The translations under genes and the position numbers were made by a program. The notes under the pieces are model-generated. The model saw only the letters and a program-made list of their open reading frames with translations. It did not search any database and was not told the DNA's origin. A stretch of DNA of 7,933 nt, from positions 1 through 7,933 of the forward strand of contig CAMOFU010000104.1 of assembly GCA_946613705.1 (NCBI GenBank). Direction: 5' to 3'. The DNA comes from an uncultured Clostridia bacterium (GTDB lineage Bacteria > Bacillota > Clostridia > Oscillospirales > Ruminococcaceae). Shown one piece after another: positions 1 through 6,270 of the stretch (within the stretch, counting starts at the first letter, position 1; each line of letters opens with the position of its first letter).

Positions 1-414
1 GGTCTGTTCATCTTCATCTTCCGTCAGTTCTTCCGTGGACTGCCGAAGGAGCTGGAGGACGCGGCGTATCTCGACGGCTGCGGACCGTTCAAGACCTACC
101 TTGTCGTAATGGTACCTAACGCGAAGACCTCGTTCCTGACAGTTTTCCTGTTCTCTATCGTGTGGTATTGGAACGACTTCTATGTATCAAGCTCGTTCTT
201 TACACATACCGATACTGTCGCGCTGATGCTGAAAAACCTCGACGCACAGCTGCAGCAGGATCTGTTTGGCGGCCAGTCGATCTCGGTAAGACAGATCATC
301 GTATGGCTGGAAGCAGGCTGCGTGCTTTCGATAACTCCGCTGCTGGTAATGTACATATTCCTGCAAAGGTACTTCATCGAAGGTATCGAGCGTTCGGGTA
401 TCACGGGTATGTAA
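1..414 (+). CDS. Sugar ABC transporter permease, MalG-like (3' part only)
   Basis: This is the C-terminal 137 residues of an inner-membrane permease of a carbohydrate (CUT1 family) ABC importer. The 5' end lies outside the window, and the frame is open from base 1 to the TAA at 412-414. The cytoplasmic EAA loop, which docks the ATPase subunit, is visible at residues 19-28 (EDAAYLDGCG) and is followed by F30 and by V38-P39, close to the usual 'DGAS...F..I..P' pattern. Two hydrophobic membrane segments follow, at about residues 45-62 and 99-122. The protein ends in QRYFIEGIERSGITGM, close to the usual MalG-type ending (QRYFVEGI...G). The sugar cannot be told from this fragment. The rest of the transporter, a sugar-binding protein and a partner permease, would be expected to the left. 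It is the last gene of its transcription unit, since a terminator follows. Confidence 0.9.
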   Translation, partial: GLFIFIFRQFFRGLPKELEDAAYLDGCGPFKTYLVVMVPNAKTSFLTVFLFSIVWYWNDFYVSSSFFTHTDTVALMLKNLDAQLQQDLFGGQSISVRQIIVWLEAGCVLSITPLLVMYIFLQRYFIEGIERSGITGM

Positions 415-470
415 GCTGCGAAAAATAAAAAACAAAAAACAAAAACAGTTAAGTAAATACGATATGTCCG

Positions 471-504
471 AAAAAATCTCCTCGCATCTGCGGGGAGATT
501 TTTT
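471..504 (+). terminator. Rho-independent terminator after the permease gene
   Basis: The arms AAAAAATCTCC (471-481) and GGAGATTTTTT (494-504) are perfectly complementary over 11 bp. The stem can extend inward by three or four more pairs (482-485 with 490-493). A T-run at 499-504 ends the hairpin on the plus strand. The A-run at 471-476 would give a U-tail on the minus strand too, but no minus-strand gene reads into it. The stretch 415-470 before it is A-rich and shows no gene. Confidence 0.88.
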
Positions 505-508
505 GAAA

Positions 509-567
509 CCCCGATCCTGCTCCGCTTTACCGTAATTGGTAATTGGTGATACGGAGCGGGATCGGGG
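509..567. repeat. 16-bp inverted repeat with 27-nt loop containing AATTGGT twice
   Basis: The left arm CCCCGATCCTGCTCCG (509-524) and right arm CGGAGCGGGATCGGGG (552-567) are complementary over all 16 positions, with one U.G wobble in RNA. The 27-nt loop (525-551) holds a tandem direct repeat, AATTGGT at 534-540 and 541-547. It can also form a small inner hairpin (TTACC 527-531 with GGTAA 538-542). The right arm ends 15 nt before the Shine-Dalgarno of the cyclase gene. It is not an obvious terminator, because no T-run follows on either strand. It could be a 5'-UTR stem, a protein-binding palindrome, or a copy of a small dispersed repeat. The structure is seen directly; its role is unknown. 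Confidence 0.75.
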
Positions 568-582
568 AATTGAAAAAATGTA

Positions 583-589
583 AGGGAGG
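583..589 (+). promoter_or_regulatory. Ribosome binding site of the cyclase-family gene
   Basis: AGGGAGG lies 7 nt before the ATG at 597. It decides the start: an in-frame TTG at 543 would add 18 residues, but it lies inside the inverted-repeat loop and has no comparable site before it. Confidence 0.85.
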
Positions 590-596
590 GCGGTTT

Positions 597-1181
597 ATGC
601 TGTATGATATTTCACAGGAGGTATTCTCCTGCACGGTTTTCCCCGGGGATCCTCAGCCCGAGCGAAGGACCCCGCAGAGCATATCCAAGGGCGATATATG
701 CAATCTGACAGAGCTTTCGATGTGCGCACATAACGGAACACACGTTGATGCACCGTACCACTTTATAGACGACGGCAAGCGGATAGACGAGATGGGTCTG
801 GAGCCGTTCATCGGGGAGTGCTATGTGGTTCATCATGAGGGAGATGTCACGGCAGGTGATGCAGAGGAGTTCATGCGCAGAGCCGAGGCCGCAGGCGCGG
901 GAGAGCGGCTGCTGATAGGCGGCAGAGCAACCGTCACGGCTGAGGCGGCAAGGGTGTTTGCGGGAAGGCGCGTGCGGCTCATCGGAAATGAGAGCCAGAC
1001 CGTGGGACCCGAGGACGCGCCGAAGGAGGTACATCTGATACTGCTCGGGACGGGCGCGGTGCTGCTCGAGGGGATAAGGCTGAGCGGGATAGCTGAGGGC
1101 AGATATCTGCTGATGGCGCAGCCGCTTAACCTCGGCGGCTGTGACGGAGCGCCGTGCAGAGCGGCACTGATGGATATATAA
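597..1181 (+). CDS. Cyclase-family metal-dependent hydrolase (kynurenine formamidase-like)
   Basis: This is a 194-residue protein of the cyclase / KynB-type arylformamidase family (Pfam Cyclase), probably a soluble zinc- or manganese-dependent amidase or related hydrolase. The family signature HxGTHxDxPxHF is present as HNGTHVDAPYHF at residues 45-56; H45, H49 and D51 are the expected metal ligands and H55 the conserved histidine. LLEGI at 156-160 and the C-terminal GGCDGAPCRA at 180-189 fit the family's conserved 'LLEN' and 'DG(S/A)P.RA' regions. Length is slightly short of the usual 205-220. No signal peptide or membrane segment is visible. It appears to be a single-gene unit, isolated by terminators on both sides. 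It converges on the trp operon, which raises the idea of N-formylkynurenine as substrate. No tryptophan dioxygenase or kynureninase gene is visible, however, so the substrate stays open. Confidence 0.82.
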   Translation: MLYDISQEVFSCTVFPGDPQPERRTPQSISKGDICNLTELSMCAHNGTHVDAPYHFIDDGKRIDEMGLEPFIGECYVVHHEGDVTAGDAEEFMRRAEAAGAGERLLIGGRATVTAEAARVFAGRRVRLIGNESQTVGPEDAPKEVHLILLGTGAVLLEGIRLSGIAEGRYLLMAQPLNLGGCDGAPCRAALMDI

Positions 1182-1201
1182 CGTATACAGATACAGACAA
1201 G

Positions 1202-1232
1202 AATGCCCCGAGGCGAGATGCTTCGGGGCATT
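1202..1232. terminator. Probable bidirectional terminator between the cyclase gene and trpA
   Basis: AATGCCCCGA (1202-1211) pairs perfectly over 10 bp with TCGGGGCATT (1223-1232). Up to three further inner pairs, including one G.U, close a GAGAT loop. T-rich sequence follows on both strands (TTGCTGTTT on plus, TTCTTGTCTGT on minus), though neither is a pure T-run. The position between two convergent genes supports shared use. Confidence 0.75.
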
Positions 1233-1255
1233 GCTGTTTAGTGTATGAAACGTGG

Positions 1256-2029
1256 TCAGCGGCTTACCGCCTGCTTCATGGCTTTGACATATTCACCGAC
1301 GGCGGCGGGAGCTTCGCGGCCAAGCTCACCGATCCTGCGGACTATAGCGGAGCCGACGATCGCGCCGTCAGCGAAGCGCACCATATCTGCGGCCTGCTCG
1401 GGTGTGGATATGCCGAAGCCTACCGCGCAGGGGATATCGGTGCTTTGGCGGACCATGCGCACAAGCTCGGAGATATCCGTCGTGATCTTCGAGCGCACTC
1501 CCGTGACACCGAGACTTGAAACGATATACACGAACCCGTCGGCGTCACTTGCGATAGTGGCGATGCGGTCGGCAGAGGTGGGTGCGATCAGCGGGATAAG
1601 GTCAACGCCGTACTGCCTGCACAGCGGGAGAAACTCAGCCTTTTCCTCGTAGGGGAGATCGGCGATTATCAGCCCGTCGATACCGATGCGGGAGCAGGTG
1701 CTGATGAATTTTTCCGAGCCGTAGGAGAACACAACGTTTGCATAGGTCATGAAAACGAGAGGGACGGTAACAGTGCGGCGGAGGTCCTCGACGAGGGCGA
1801 AGATCCTGTCGGTGGTAGTGCCTGCCGAAAGGGCGCGGATATTTGCCGCCTGAATGACGGGACCCTCTGCCGTCGGGTCGGAGAAGGGTATGCCGAGCTC
1901 GATCAGATCGGCACCGTTTGCAGCCATCTCGCGGACTATCGCGGCGGTAGTTTCAAGGTCAGGGTCGCCGCAGGTAACGAAGGGAATGAATGCCTTGCCG
2001 TGTGAAAATGCTTCTTTTATCCTACTCAT
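1256..2029 (-). CDS. trpA: Tryptophan synthase alpha subunit
   Basis: The 257-residue alpha chain cleaves indole-3-glycerol phosphate to indole and glyceraldehyde 3-phosphate, then channels indole to TrpB. The TIM-barrel family motifs are clear: FVTCGDPD at 17-24, the active-site ELGIPFSDP at 44-52 with catalytic E44 (Salmonella Glu49), the SSLGVTG loop, and phosphate-binding GFGIST and GSAIVR near the C-terminus. One difference stands out. The position of Salmonella Asp60, normally in 'SDPxADGP', is Glu55 here (SDPTAEGP; codon GAG at 1867-1865). The ATG at 2029 overlaps the end of trpB by 8 bp. Its ribosome binding site AGAGGAGAGG (2045-2036) lies inside trpB, so translation is probably coupled. 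It is the last gene of the operon and is followed by the 1202-1232 hairpin. Confidence 0.97.
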   Translation of the reverse strand: MSRIKEAFSHGKAFIPFVTCGDPDLETTAAIVREMAANGADLIELGIPFSDPTAEGPVIQAANIRALSAGTTTDRIFALVEDLRRTVTVPLVFMTYANVVFSYGSEKFISTCSRIGIDGLIIADLPYEEKAEFLPLCRQYGVDLIPLIAPTSADRIATIASDADGFVYIVSSLGVTGVRSKITTDISELVRMVRQSTDIPCAVGFGISTPEQAADMVRFADGAIVGSAIVRRIGELGREAPAAVGEYVKAMKQAVSR

Positions 2030-3230
2030 TGATATCCTCTCCTCTGTAACGGGCGATCGCGGCGCAGTCCTTGTCTCCGCGTCCCGAGATCGTCACGATG
2101 ATTATTTGATCCTTATTCATAGTTGGTGCAAGCTTCATTGCATAGGCGACTGCGTGTGCAGACTCGATAGCGGGGATTATCCCTTCGGTGCGAGAGAGGA
2201 ACTCAAAGGCATCGACGGCCTCGTCGTCGGTGACGGGGACGTATTCCGCTCTGCCGATGTCGTGAAGATGCGCGTGCTCGGGGCCAATGCCGGGGTAGTC
2301 AAGACCTGCCGAGATCGAATACACGGGAGCGATCTGACCGTACTCGTCCTGGCAGAAGTAGCTTTTCATGCCGTGGAAGATACCGAGGCGGCCCGTGTTT
2401 ACGGTGGCGGCAGTCTCAAAGGTGTCGATGCCCCTGCCCGCTGCCTCGCAGCCGATAAGCCGCACGCTTTCGTCGGCGATGAAGTTATAGAAGCTGCCGA
2501 TAGCATTTGAGCCGCCGCCCACGCAGGCGATGACTGCATCGGGGAGCCTGCCCTCGTATTCGAGTATCTGTTCGCGGGCTTCCTTGGAGATGACTGCCTG
2601 AAAATCGCGGACGATAGTGGGGAAGGGGTGCGGCCCCATGACCGAACCGAGGCAGTAGTGAGTGTCGTCGATGCGGCTCGTCCACTCGCGCATTGCCTCG
2701 GAGACTGCGTCCTTCAAGGTCGCCGTGCCGCTTGTAACGGGAATGACCTCGGAGCCGAGCAGACGCATACGGTAGACGTTGAGCGCCTGACGCTTTGTAT
2801 CCTCCTCGCCCATGAACACCACGCACTCCATTCCGAGCAGTGCCGCAGCGGTGGCTGTAGCCACTCCGTGCTGACCCGCGCCTGTTTCTGCGATCAGACG
2901 GGTCTTGCCCATTTTCTTTGCGAGCAGTGCCTGCCCGAGCACATTATTTATCTTGTGTGAGCCCGTGTGGTTCAGGTCCTCGCGCTTGAGATAGATCTTT
3001 GCGCCGCCGAGAGTCCTTGTCAGCTTATCGGCATAATACAGCAGAGAGGGTCTGCCCGCGTAACCCGCAAGGAGGTCGCTGAGCTCTCTGTTGAAGTCGG
3101 GGTCGTTCTTATAATGCTCGTATGCTTTTTCGAGCTCGATGACGGCATTCATAAGCGTTTCGGGGATATACTGTCCGCCGTGAACGCCGAAGCGGCCCTT
3201 TGAATTTGACTGTGGTATTGAATTGCTCAT
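2022..3230 (-). CDS. trpB: Tryptophan synthase beta subunit
   Basis: The 402-residue PLP enzyme condenses indole with L-serine to give tryptophan. It matches the TrpB1 type that pairs with TrpA. The PLP lysine is K93 in HTGSHKINN, E115 in AETGAGQHG matches Salmonella Glu109, and GGGSNA at 238-243 binds the cofactor phosphate. D311 in GLDYPG matches Asp305, and SGRGDKD at 382-388 supplies the serine that contacts the pyridine ring. The N-terminus GRFGVHGGQYIPETL is typical for the family. Length is normal. The ATG at 3230 follows the trpF stop by 1 nt, with GAAAGGA inside the trpF end as ribosome binding site. The TAG at 2024-2022 overlaps trpA. No key residue is missing. Confidence 0.98.
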   Translation of the reverse strand: MSNSIPQSNSKGRFGVHGGQYIPETLMNAVIELEKAYEHYKNDPDFNRELSDLLAGYAGRPSLLYYADKLTRTLGGAKIYLKREDLNHTGSHKINNVLGQALLAKKMGKTRLIAETGAGQHGVATATAAALLGMECVVFMGEEDTKRQALNVYRMRLLGSEVIPVTSGTATLKDAVSEAMREWTSRIDDTHYCLGSVMGPHPFPTIVRDFQAVISKEAREQILEYEGRLPDAVIACVGGGSNAIGSFYNFIADESVRLIGCEAAGRGIDTFETAATVNTGRLGIFHGMKSYFCQDEYGQIAPVYSISAGLDYPGIGPEHAHLHDIGRAEYVPVTDDEAVDAFEFLSRTEGIIPAIESAHAVAYAMKLAPTMNKDQIIIVTISGRGDKDCAAIARYRGEDINE

Positions 3231-3231
3231 A

Positions 3232-3837
3232 TCAGATATCCTTTCTTCTGACGGCGTTGACGAACTCCGTCATTTTATTTTTATCCTTATAGCAGCAGCC
3301 TTCGGTCTCAAGGCAGCTGCTGGCATCGACTGCAAACGGGCGGAGAGCAGCTATCGCGCTGCCGACTGAATCGGCGGTCAGTCCGCCTGCCAAGAAATAA
3401 TCTCTGCCGAGATCAGTTATAAGCGAATGGTCAAAGCTGCGTCCCGAGCCTGTTCCCGAGTCGAGCAGTACATGATCTGCTATGCTCTCGGCGGCAGCTA
3501 TGATATCATCGTGTCCCGCTATCCTGAATGCCTTGATGATCGGCTTGCCGCAGAGCGACCGCAGGCGGTCGATATACTGCTCGTCCTCGCTGCCGTGCAG
3601 CTGGATAAGGTCGAGCTGATCGGCAAAGCGGAGCAGAGTCTCGATATCCTCGTTCACGAACACGCCGACTGCCTTGATGCCGCTGCCGAGCATGGAGCGC
3701 AGCTGTCTGAACTCGCTGCCGGCGATGCTGCGCCGAAAGCCCGCGGAAAGAATGAAGCCGCAGTAGTCGGGCGCAAGCTCGTTGACCGCTTCGATGTCGC
3801 AGGGGCGGCGCATACCGCATAGCTTTATCCTTGTCAC
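3232..3837 (-). CDS. trpF: Phosphoribosylanthranilate isomerase
   Basis: The 201-residue TIM-barrel enzyme converts N-(5'-phosphoribosyl)anthranilate to the deoxyribulose phosphate form (CdRP) that TrpC uses. The catalytic pair is visible: C7 in KLCGM (general base) and D126 in LLDSGTGSG (general acid), and both positions match Thermotoga numbering. QLHGSE at 79-84 and LAGGLT at 149-154 are typical. The phosphate-binding segment normally written D(V)SSGVE reads DASSCLE at 171-177, with Cys175 for the usual small residue, and is followed by a Cys pair (181-182) and KD (184-185). The start is GTG at 3837-3835, fused to the trpC stop as GTGA (4-bp overlap). That suggests trpF is translated by termination-reinitiation after trpC. 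Confidence 0.95.
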   Translation of the reverse strand: MTRIKLCGMRRPCDIEAVNELAPDYCGFILSAGFRRSIAGSEFRQLRSMLGSGIKAVGVFVNEDIETLLRFADQLDLIQLHGSEDEQYIDRLRSLCGKPIIKAFRIAGHDDIIAAAESIADHVLLDSGTGSGRSFDHSLITDLGRDYFLAGGLTADSVGSAIAALRPFAVDASSCLETEGCCYKDKNKMTEFVNAVRRKDI

Positions 3838-4619
3838 GACGGCTCACCCCGCAGCTCGCAGAGCTTTGCACGGATACTGTCCGCGCGGACGAGAGCCTCT
3901 CCCACAAGCACCGCATCGGCACCGATCTGCTCGAGCCTTGCGGTATCCTCCCTGCTGCGGATACCGCTCTCGGAGACAAAGAGCGTGCCCTGCGGGACAA
4001 GCTCTCTCAGTCGGCGGGAGTTGTCATGATCGACCGAGAAATCCGAAAGATCGCGGTTGTTCACACCGATCACTCTCGCGCCCGCGCTGACTGCCGTTCT
4101 GATCTCGTCGGCATTGTGAGCCTCCACCAGAGCGCTCAGCCCCAGCTCCTCGCAGACGGCGAGATACCGCGCGAGCCTGTCGGCACTCAGTATCGAGCAG
4201 ATGAGCAGCACCGCACTCGCACCAAGCAGCTTCGCCTCGTAGATCATGTATTCATGCACCGTGAAATCCTTGCGCAGACAGGGTATGCTCACCTCGGCGG
4301 CTATCTCTTTAAGGTACCGCTCCGAGCCGAGGAACCACTTTGGCTCGGTCAGTACCGAGATGCAGTCGGCACCCGCAGCCTGATACTCCCTTGCGATGTC
4401 AAGATACGGAAAATCCGCCGAGATGATGCCCTTTGAGGGGCTTGCCTTTTTGCATTCGCAGATGAAGGACAGTCCCTCTCTGCCGAGCGCTCTTTCAAAC
4501 TCAAAGCCGCCCTCGGGCAGCGCCAGCGCACGTTCTTTTATTTCGTCAAGGCTCGTTATCTCTCTCGCCGCTGCAACACGGGCCTCTGCGTGGGCAGCAA
4601 GCTTGTCAAGGATAGTCAT
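3834..4619 (-). CDS. trpC: Indole-3-glycerol phosphate synthase
   Basis: The 261-residue TIM-barrel enzyme decarboxylates and cyclises CdRP to indole-3-glycerol phosphate. Expected catalytic residues are all visible: E55 and K57 in ICECKKASPSKG, K117 in LRKDF, E166 in ALVEAHN, N187 in GVNNRDL, and E217-S218 in VSESGI. These match Glu51, Lys53, Lys110, Glu159, Asn180 and Ser211 of the Sulfolobus enzyme. The N-terminal helix region (MTILDKL...) is normal. It is not fused to TrpF, unlike the E. coli protein, although the two genes overlap by 4 bp. ATG at 4619 has AAGGTGA (4630-4624) as ribosome binding site, overlapping the trpD stop. Confidence 0.97.
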   Translation of the reverse strand: MTILDKLAAHAEARVAAAREITSLDEIKERALALPEGGFEFERALGREGLSFICECKKASPSKGIISADFPYLDIAREYQAAGADCISVLTEPKWFLGSERYLKEIAAEVSIPCLRKDFTVHEYMIYEAKLLGASAVLLICSILSADRLARYLAVCEELGLSALVEAHNADEIRTAVSAGARVIGVNNRDLSDFSVDHDNSRRLRELVPQGTLFVSESGIRSREDTARLEQIGADAVLVGEALVRADSIRAKLCELRGEPS

Positions 4620-4628
4620 ACCGTCACC

Positions 4629-5648
4629 TTACCTGTTTGAGACTTCGATGACCTTTTCGAGCGTGGCATACGCTTTGCCCGAATCTATCAGCTCCGCCGC
4701 CAGCTGCACACCCTGCGCAAGACTGTCTGCCTTGCCGCCCACGCAGAGCGCCGCACCTGCATTCAGCAGCACTGCATCCCGCTTCGCACCGCGCTCCTCG
4801 CCGCGGAGTATCGCGCGGGTAGTCTCTGCATTCTCCTCGGGTGTGCCGCCGCGTATATCCTCATGGGTGCCGCCCGCGAGCCCGAACTGCTGAGGAGTGA
4901 CATCGTAGCTCTTGAACCAGCCGTCCTTGAACTCGCAGATATGGGTGGGAGCAGCCACAGAGATCTCGTCGAGCTTATCGGTGCCGTAGACGACCATTCC
5001 GCGCTTTGCGCCGAGGCTCATCAGCACCTGTGCCAGCGGCTCTACCAGCGAGGGGTCGTATACTCCGAGCAGGTAGCGCTTTGGGCTTGCGGGATTCGTG
5101 AGCGGTCCCAGTATGTTGAACACCGTCCTTATGCCGAGCTCCTTTCTTATCGGGCCGACATATTTCATCGAGGTGTGATATAGCTGTGCAAAGAAGAAGC
5201 AGAAGTTAGTCTCATCGAGCATCACCCTTGCCTTTTCGGGCTCCTGACGGATATCCACGCCGAGGGCTTCAAGGCAGTCTGCGGTGCCCGAGAGGGAGGA
5301 TGCTGCGCGGTTGCCGTGCTTTGCGACCTTGATGCCCGACGAAGCGATCACCATTGCCGAGGTGGTGGAGATGTTGAAGCTCTGTGCGTTGTCTCCGCCT
5401 GTGCCGACTATCTCCATCAGATCGTCGTCGTTCTCAAACCTGGTGGCAGCATCTCTCATCGCCGCCGCACAGCCCGCGATCTCGTCTATCGTCTCGGCTT
5501 TGGTGGACTTGGTGGAAAGCGCCGCCAGAAAGGCTGCGTTCTGCGTTGCCGAGGTCTTGCCGCCCATGATCTCGCTGATGACCTCATAGGCTTCATCATA
5601 GGTCAGGTCCTGCTTGTCTACTATCTTTACTATCGCTTTTTCGATCAT
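4629..5648 (-). CDS. trpD: Anthranilate phosphoribosyltransferase
   Basis: The 339-residue enzyme transfers the phosphoribosyl group from PRPP to anthranilate. The PRPP-binding GTGGD is at 82-86, followed by FNIST (91-95). KHGNRAASS is at 110-118, GPIRKELG at 165-172 with the anthranilate-contacting arginine R168, then NILGPLTNP, and the metal-binding D227-E228 in KLDEIS. The loop after KHGNR reads SSLSGTAD, where E. coli and Sulfolobus enzymes have a lysine in place of the leucine (SSKSG/SGKSG). It stands alone and is not fused to TrpG. ATG at 5648 is preceded by AGGAG (5662-5658) at 9-nt spacing. The 40-nt gap from trpG is the longest in the operon; no promoter or terminator is evident in it. 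Confidence 0.97.
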   Translation of the reverse strand: MIEKAIVKIVDKQDLTYDEAYEVISEIMGGKTSATQNAAFLAALSTKSTKAETIDEIAGCAAAMRDAATRFENDDDLMEIVGTGGDNAQSFNISTTSAMVIASSGIKVAKHGNRAASSLSGTADCLEALGVDIRQEPEKARVMLDETNFCFFFAQLYHTSMKYVGPIRKELGIRTVFNILGPLTNPASPKRYLLGVYDPSLVEPLAQVLMSLGAKRGMVVYGTDKLDEISVAAPTHICEFKDGWFKSYDVTPQQFGLAGGTHEDIRGGTPEENAETTRAILRGEERGAKRDAVLLNAGAALCVGGKADSLAQGVQLAAELIDSGKAYATLEKVIEVSNR

Positions 5649-5688
5649 TTTACATCTCTCCTTTTCGGTGTTTGTTATCTGTTGTCGT

Positions 5689-6270
5689 TTATCCGATCGG
5701 CTGCTGAGCCTCTAAAAAGTTTTTGACTATCTGTCTGCCGCAGGGTGTAAGGATAGACTCGGGGTGGAACTGCAATCCGTATATCGGATAGTCGGTGTGC
5801 TCCACCGCCATTATCTCTCCGTCATCGGTCTGCGCGGTGACTTTCAGGCAGGCGGGCAGCGTATCGGCTGCTGCCGCTAAGGAATGATACCGCGCGACCT
5901 CTATACGCTCGGGCAGTCCCTTGAAAAGTCTGCTGCTCCTGTCGGGCGCAACGGTGCTCTGCTTGCCGTGCATGAGCTGCTTTGCATATGTGATCTCGGC
6001 ACCGAATGCCTTGCAGATCGCCTGATGCCCCAGGCATACACCCAGCGTCGGTATCCTGCCCGCTGCTGCCTTCACCGCCTCAACGATCACTCCTGCGTCC
6101 TCGGGCCGCCCGGGACCCGGGGAGATGATGAGCTTGTCGGGCCGCAGATCAAGTATCTCCCGCACGGTCAGCTCGTCATTGCGTATCACCCGTATGTCGG
6201 GGTCAAGCTCTCCTATCAGCTGGAAAAGGTTGTAGGAGAAGCTGTCGTAGTTGTCTATCAGCAGTATCAT
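5689..6270 (-). CDS. trpG: Anthranilate synthase glutamine amidotransferase subunit
   Basis: This is a 193-residue class I glutamine amidotransferase that releases ammonia from glutamine for TrpE. The catalytic triad is C79 in GVCLGHQ, with H169 and E171 in QFHPES. The oxyanion-loop SPGPGRPEDAG at 50-60 and MHGK at 100-103 are typical of TrpG/PabA proteins. PabA, which serves folate synthesis, is nearly identical in sequence, so the trp assignment rests on its place between trpE and trpD; one protein may serve both pathways. The start is ATG at 6270: the protein then begins MILLIDNYDSFSYNL as the family does, and it overlaps the trpE stop as ATGA. An upstream in-frame ATG at 6330 would add 20 low-complexity residues lying within trpE. 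GAGGAAGGG just before 6270 is the ribosome binding site. Confidence 0.96.
   Translation of the reverse strand: MILLIDNYDSFSYNLFQLIGELDPDIRVIRNDELTVREILDLRPDKLIISPGPGRPEDAGVIVEAVKAAAGRIPTLGVCLGHQAICKAFGAEITYAKQLMHGKQSTVAPDRSSRLFKGLPERIEVARYHSLAAAADTLPACLKVTAQTDDGEIMAVEHTDYPIYGLQFHPESILTPCGRQIVKNFLEAQQPIG

Noticed and set aside
421..449. A-rich tract after the permease stop, considered as a promoter UP element or slippage site
   Set aside because: No convincing -35/-10 pair follows, and the strong terminator at 471-504 would stop transcripts started there.
543..596. An 18-codon N-terminal extension of the cyclase gene from TTG at 543
   Set aside because: The added residues fall in the inverted repeat, while a strong Shine-Dalgarno stands 7 nt before ATG 597 and the family N-terminus begins there.
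3831..4436. A 201-codon open frame on the plus strand, opposite trpC
   Set aside because: Antisense to a well-supported trpC gene, Arg/Ala/Leu-rich without recognisable domains, and without its own start signals.
5649..5688. Possible internal promoter or terminator in the 40-nt trpG-trpD gap
   Set aside because: No hairpin with T-run and no recognisable promoter boxes; it contains little beyond the trpD ribosome binding site.
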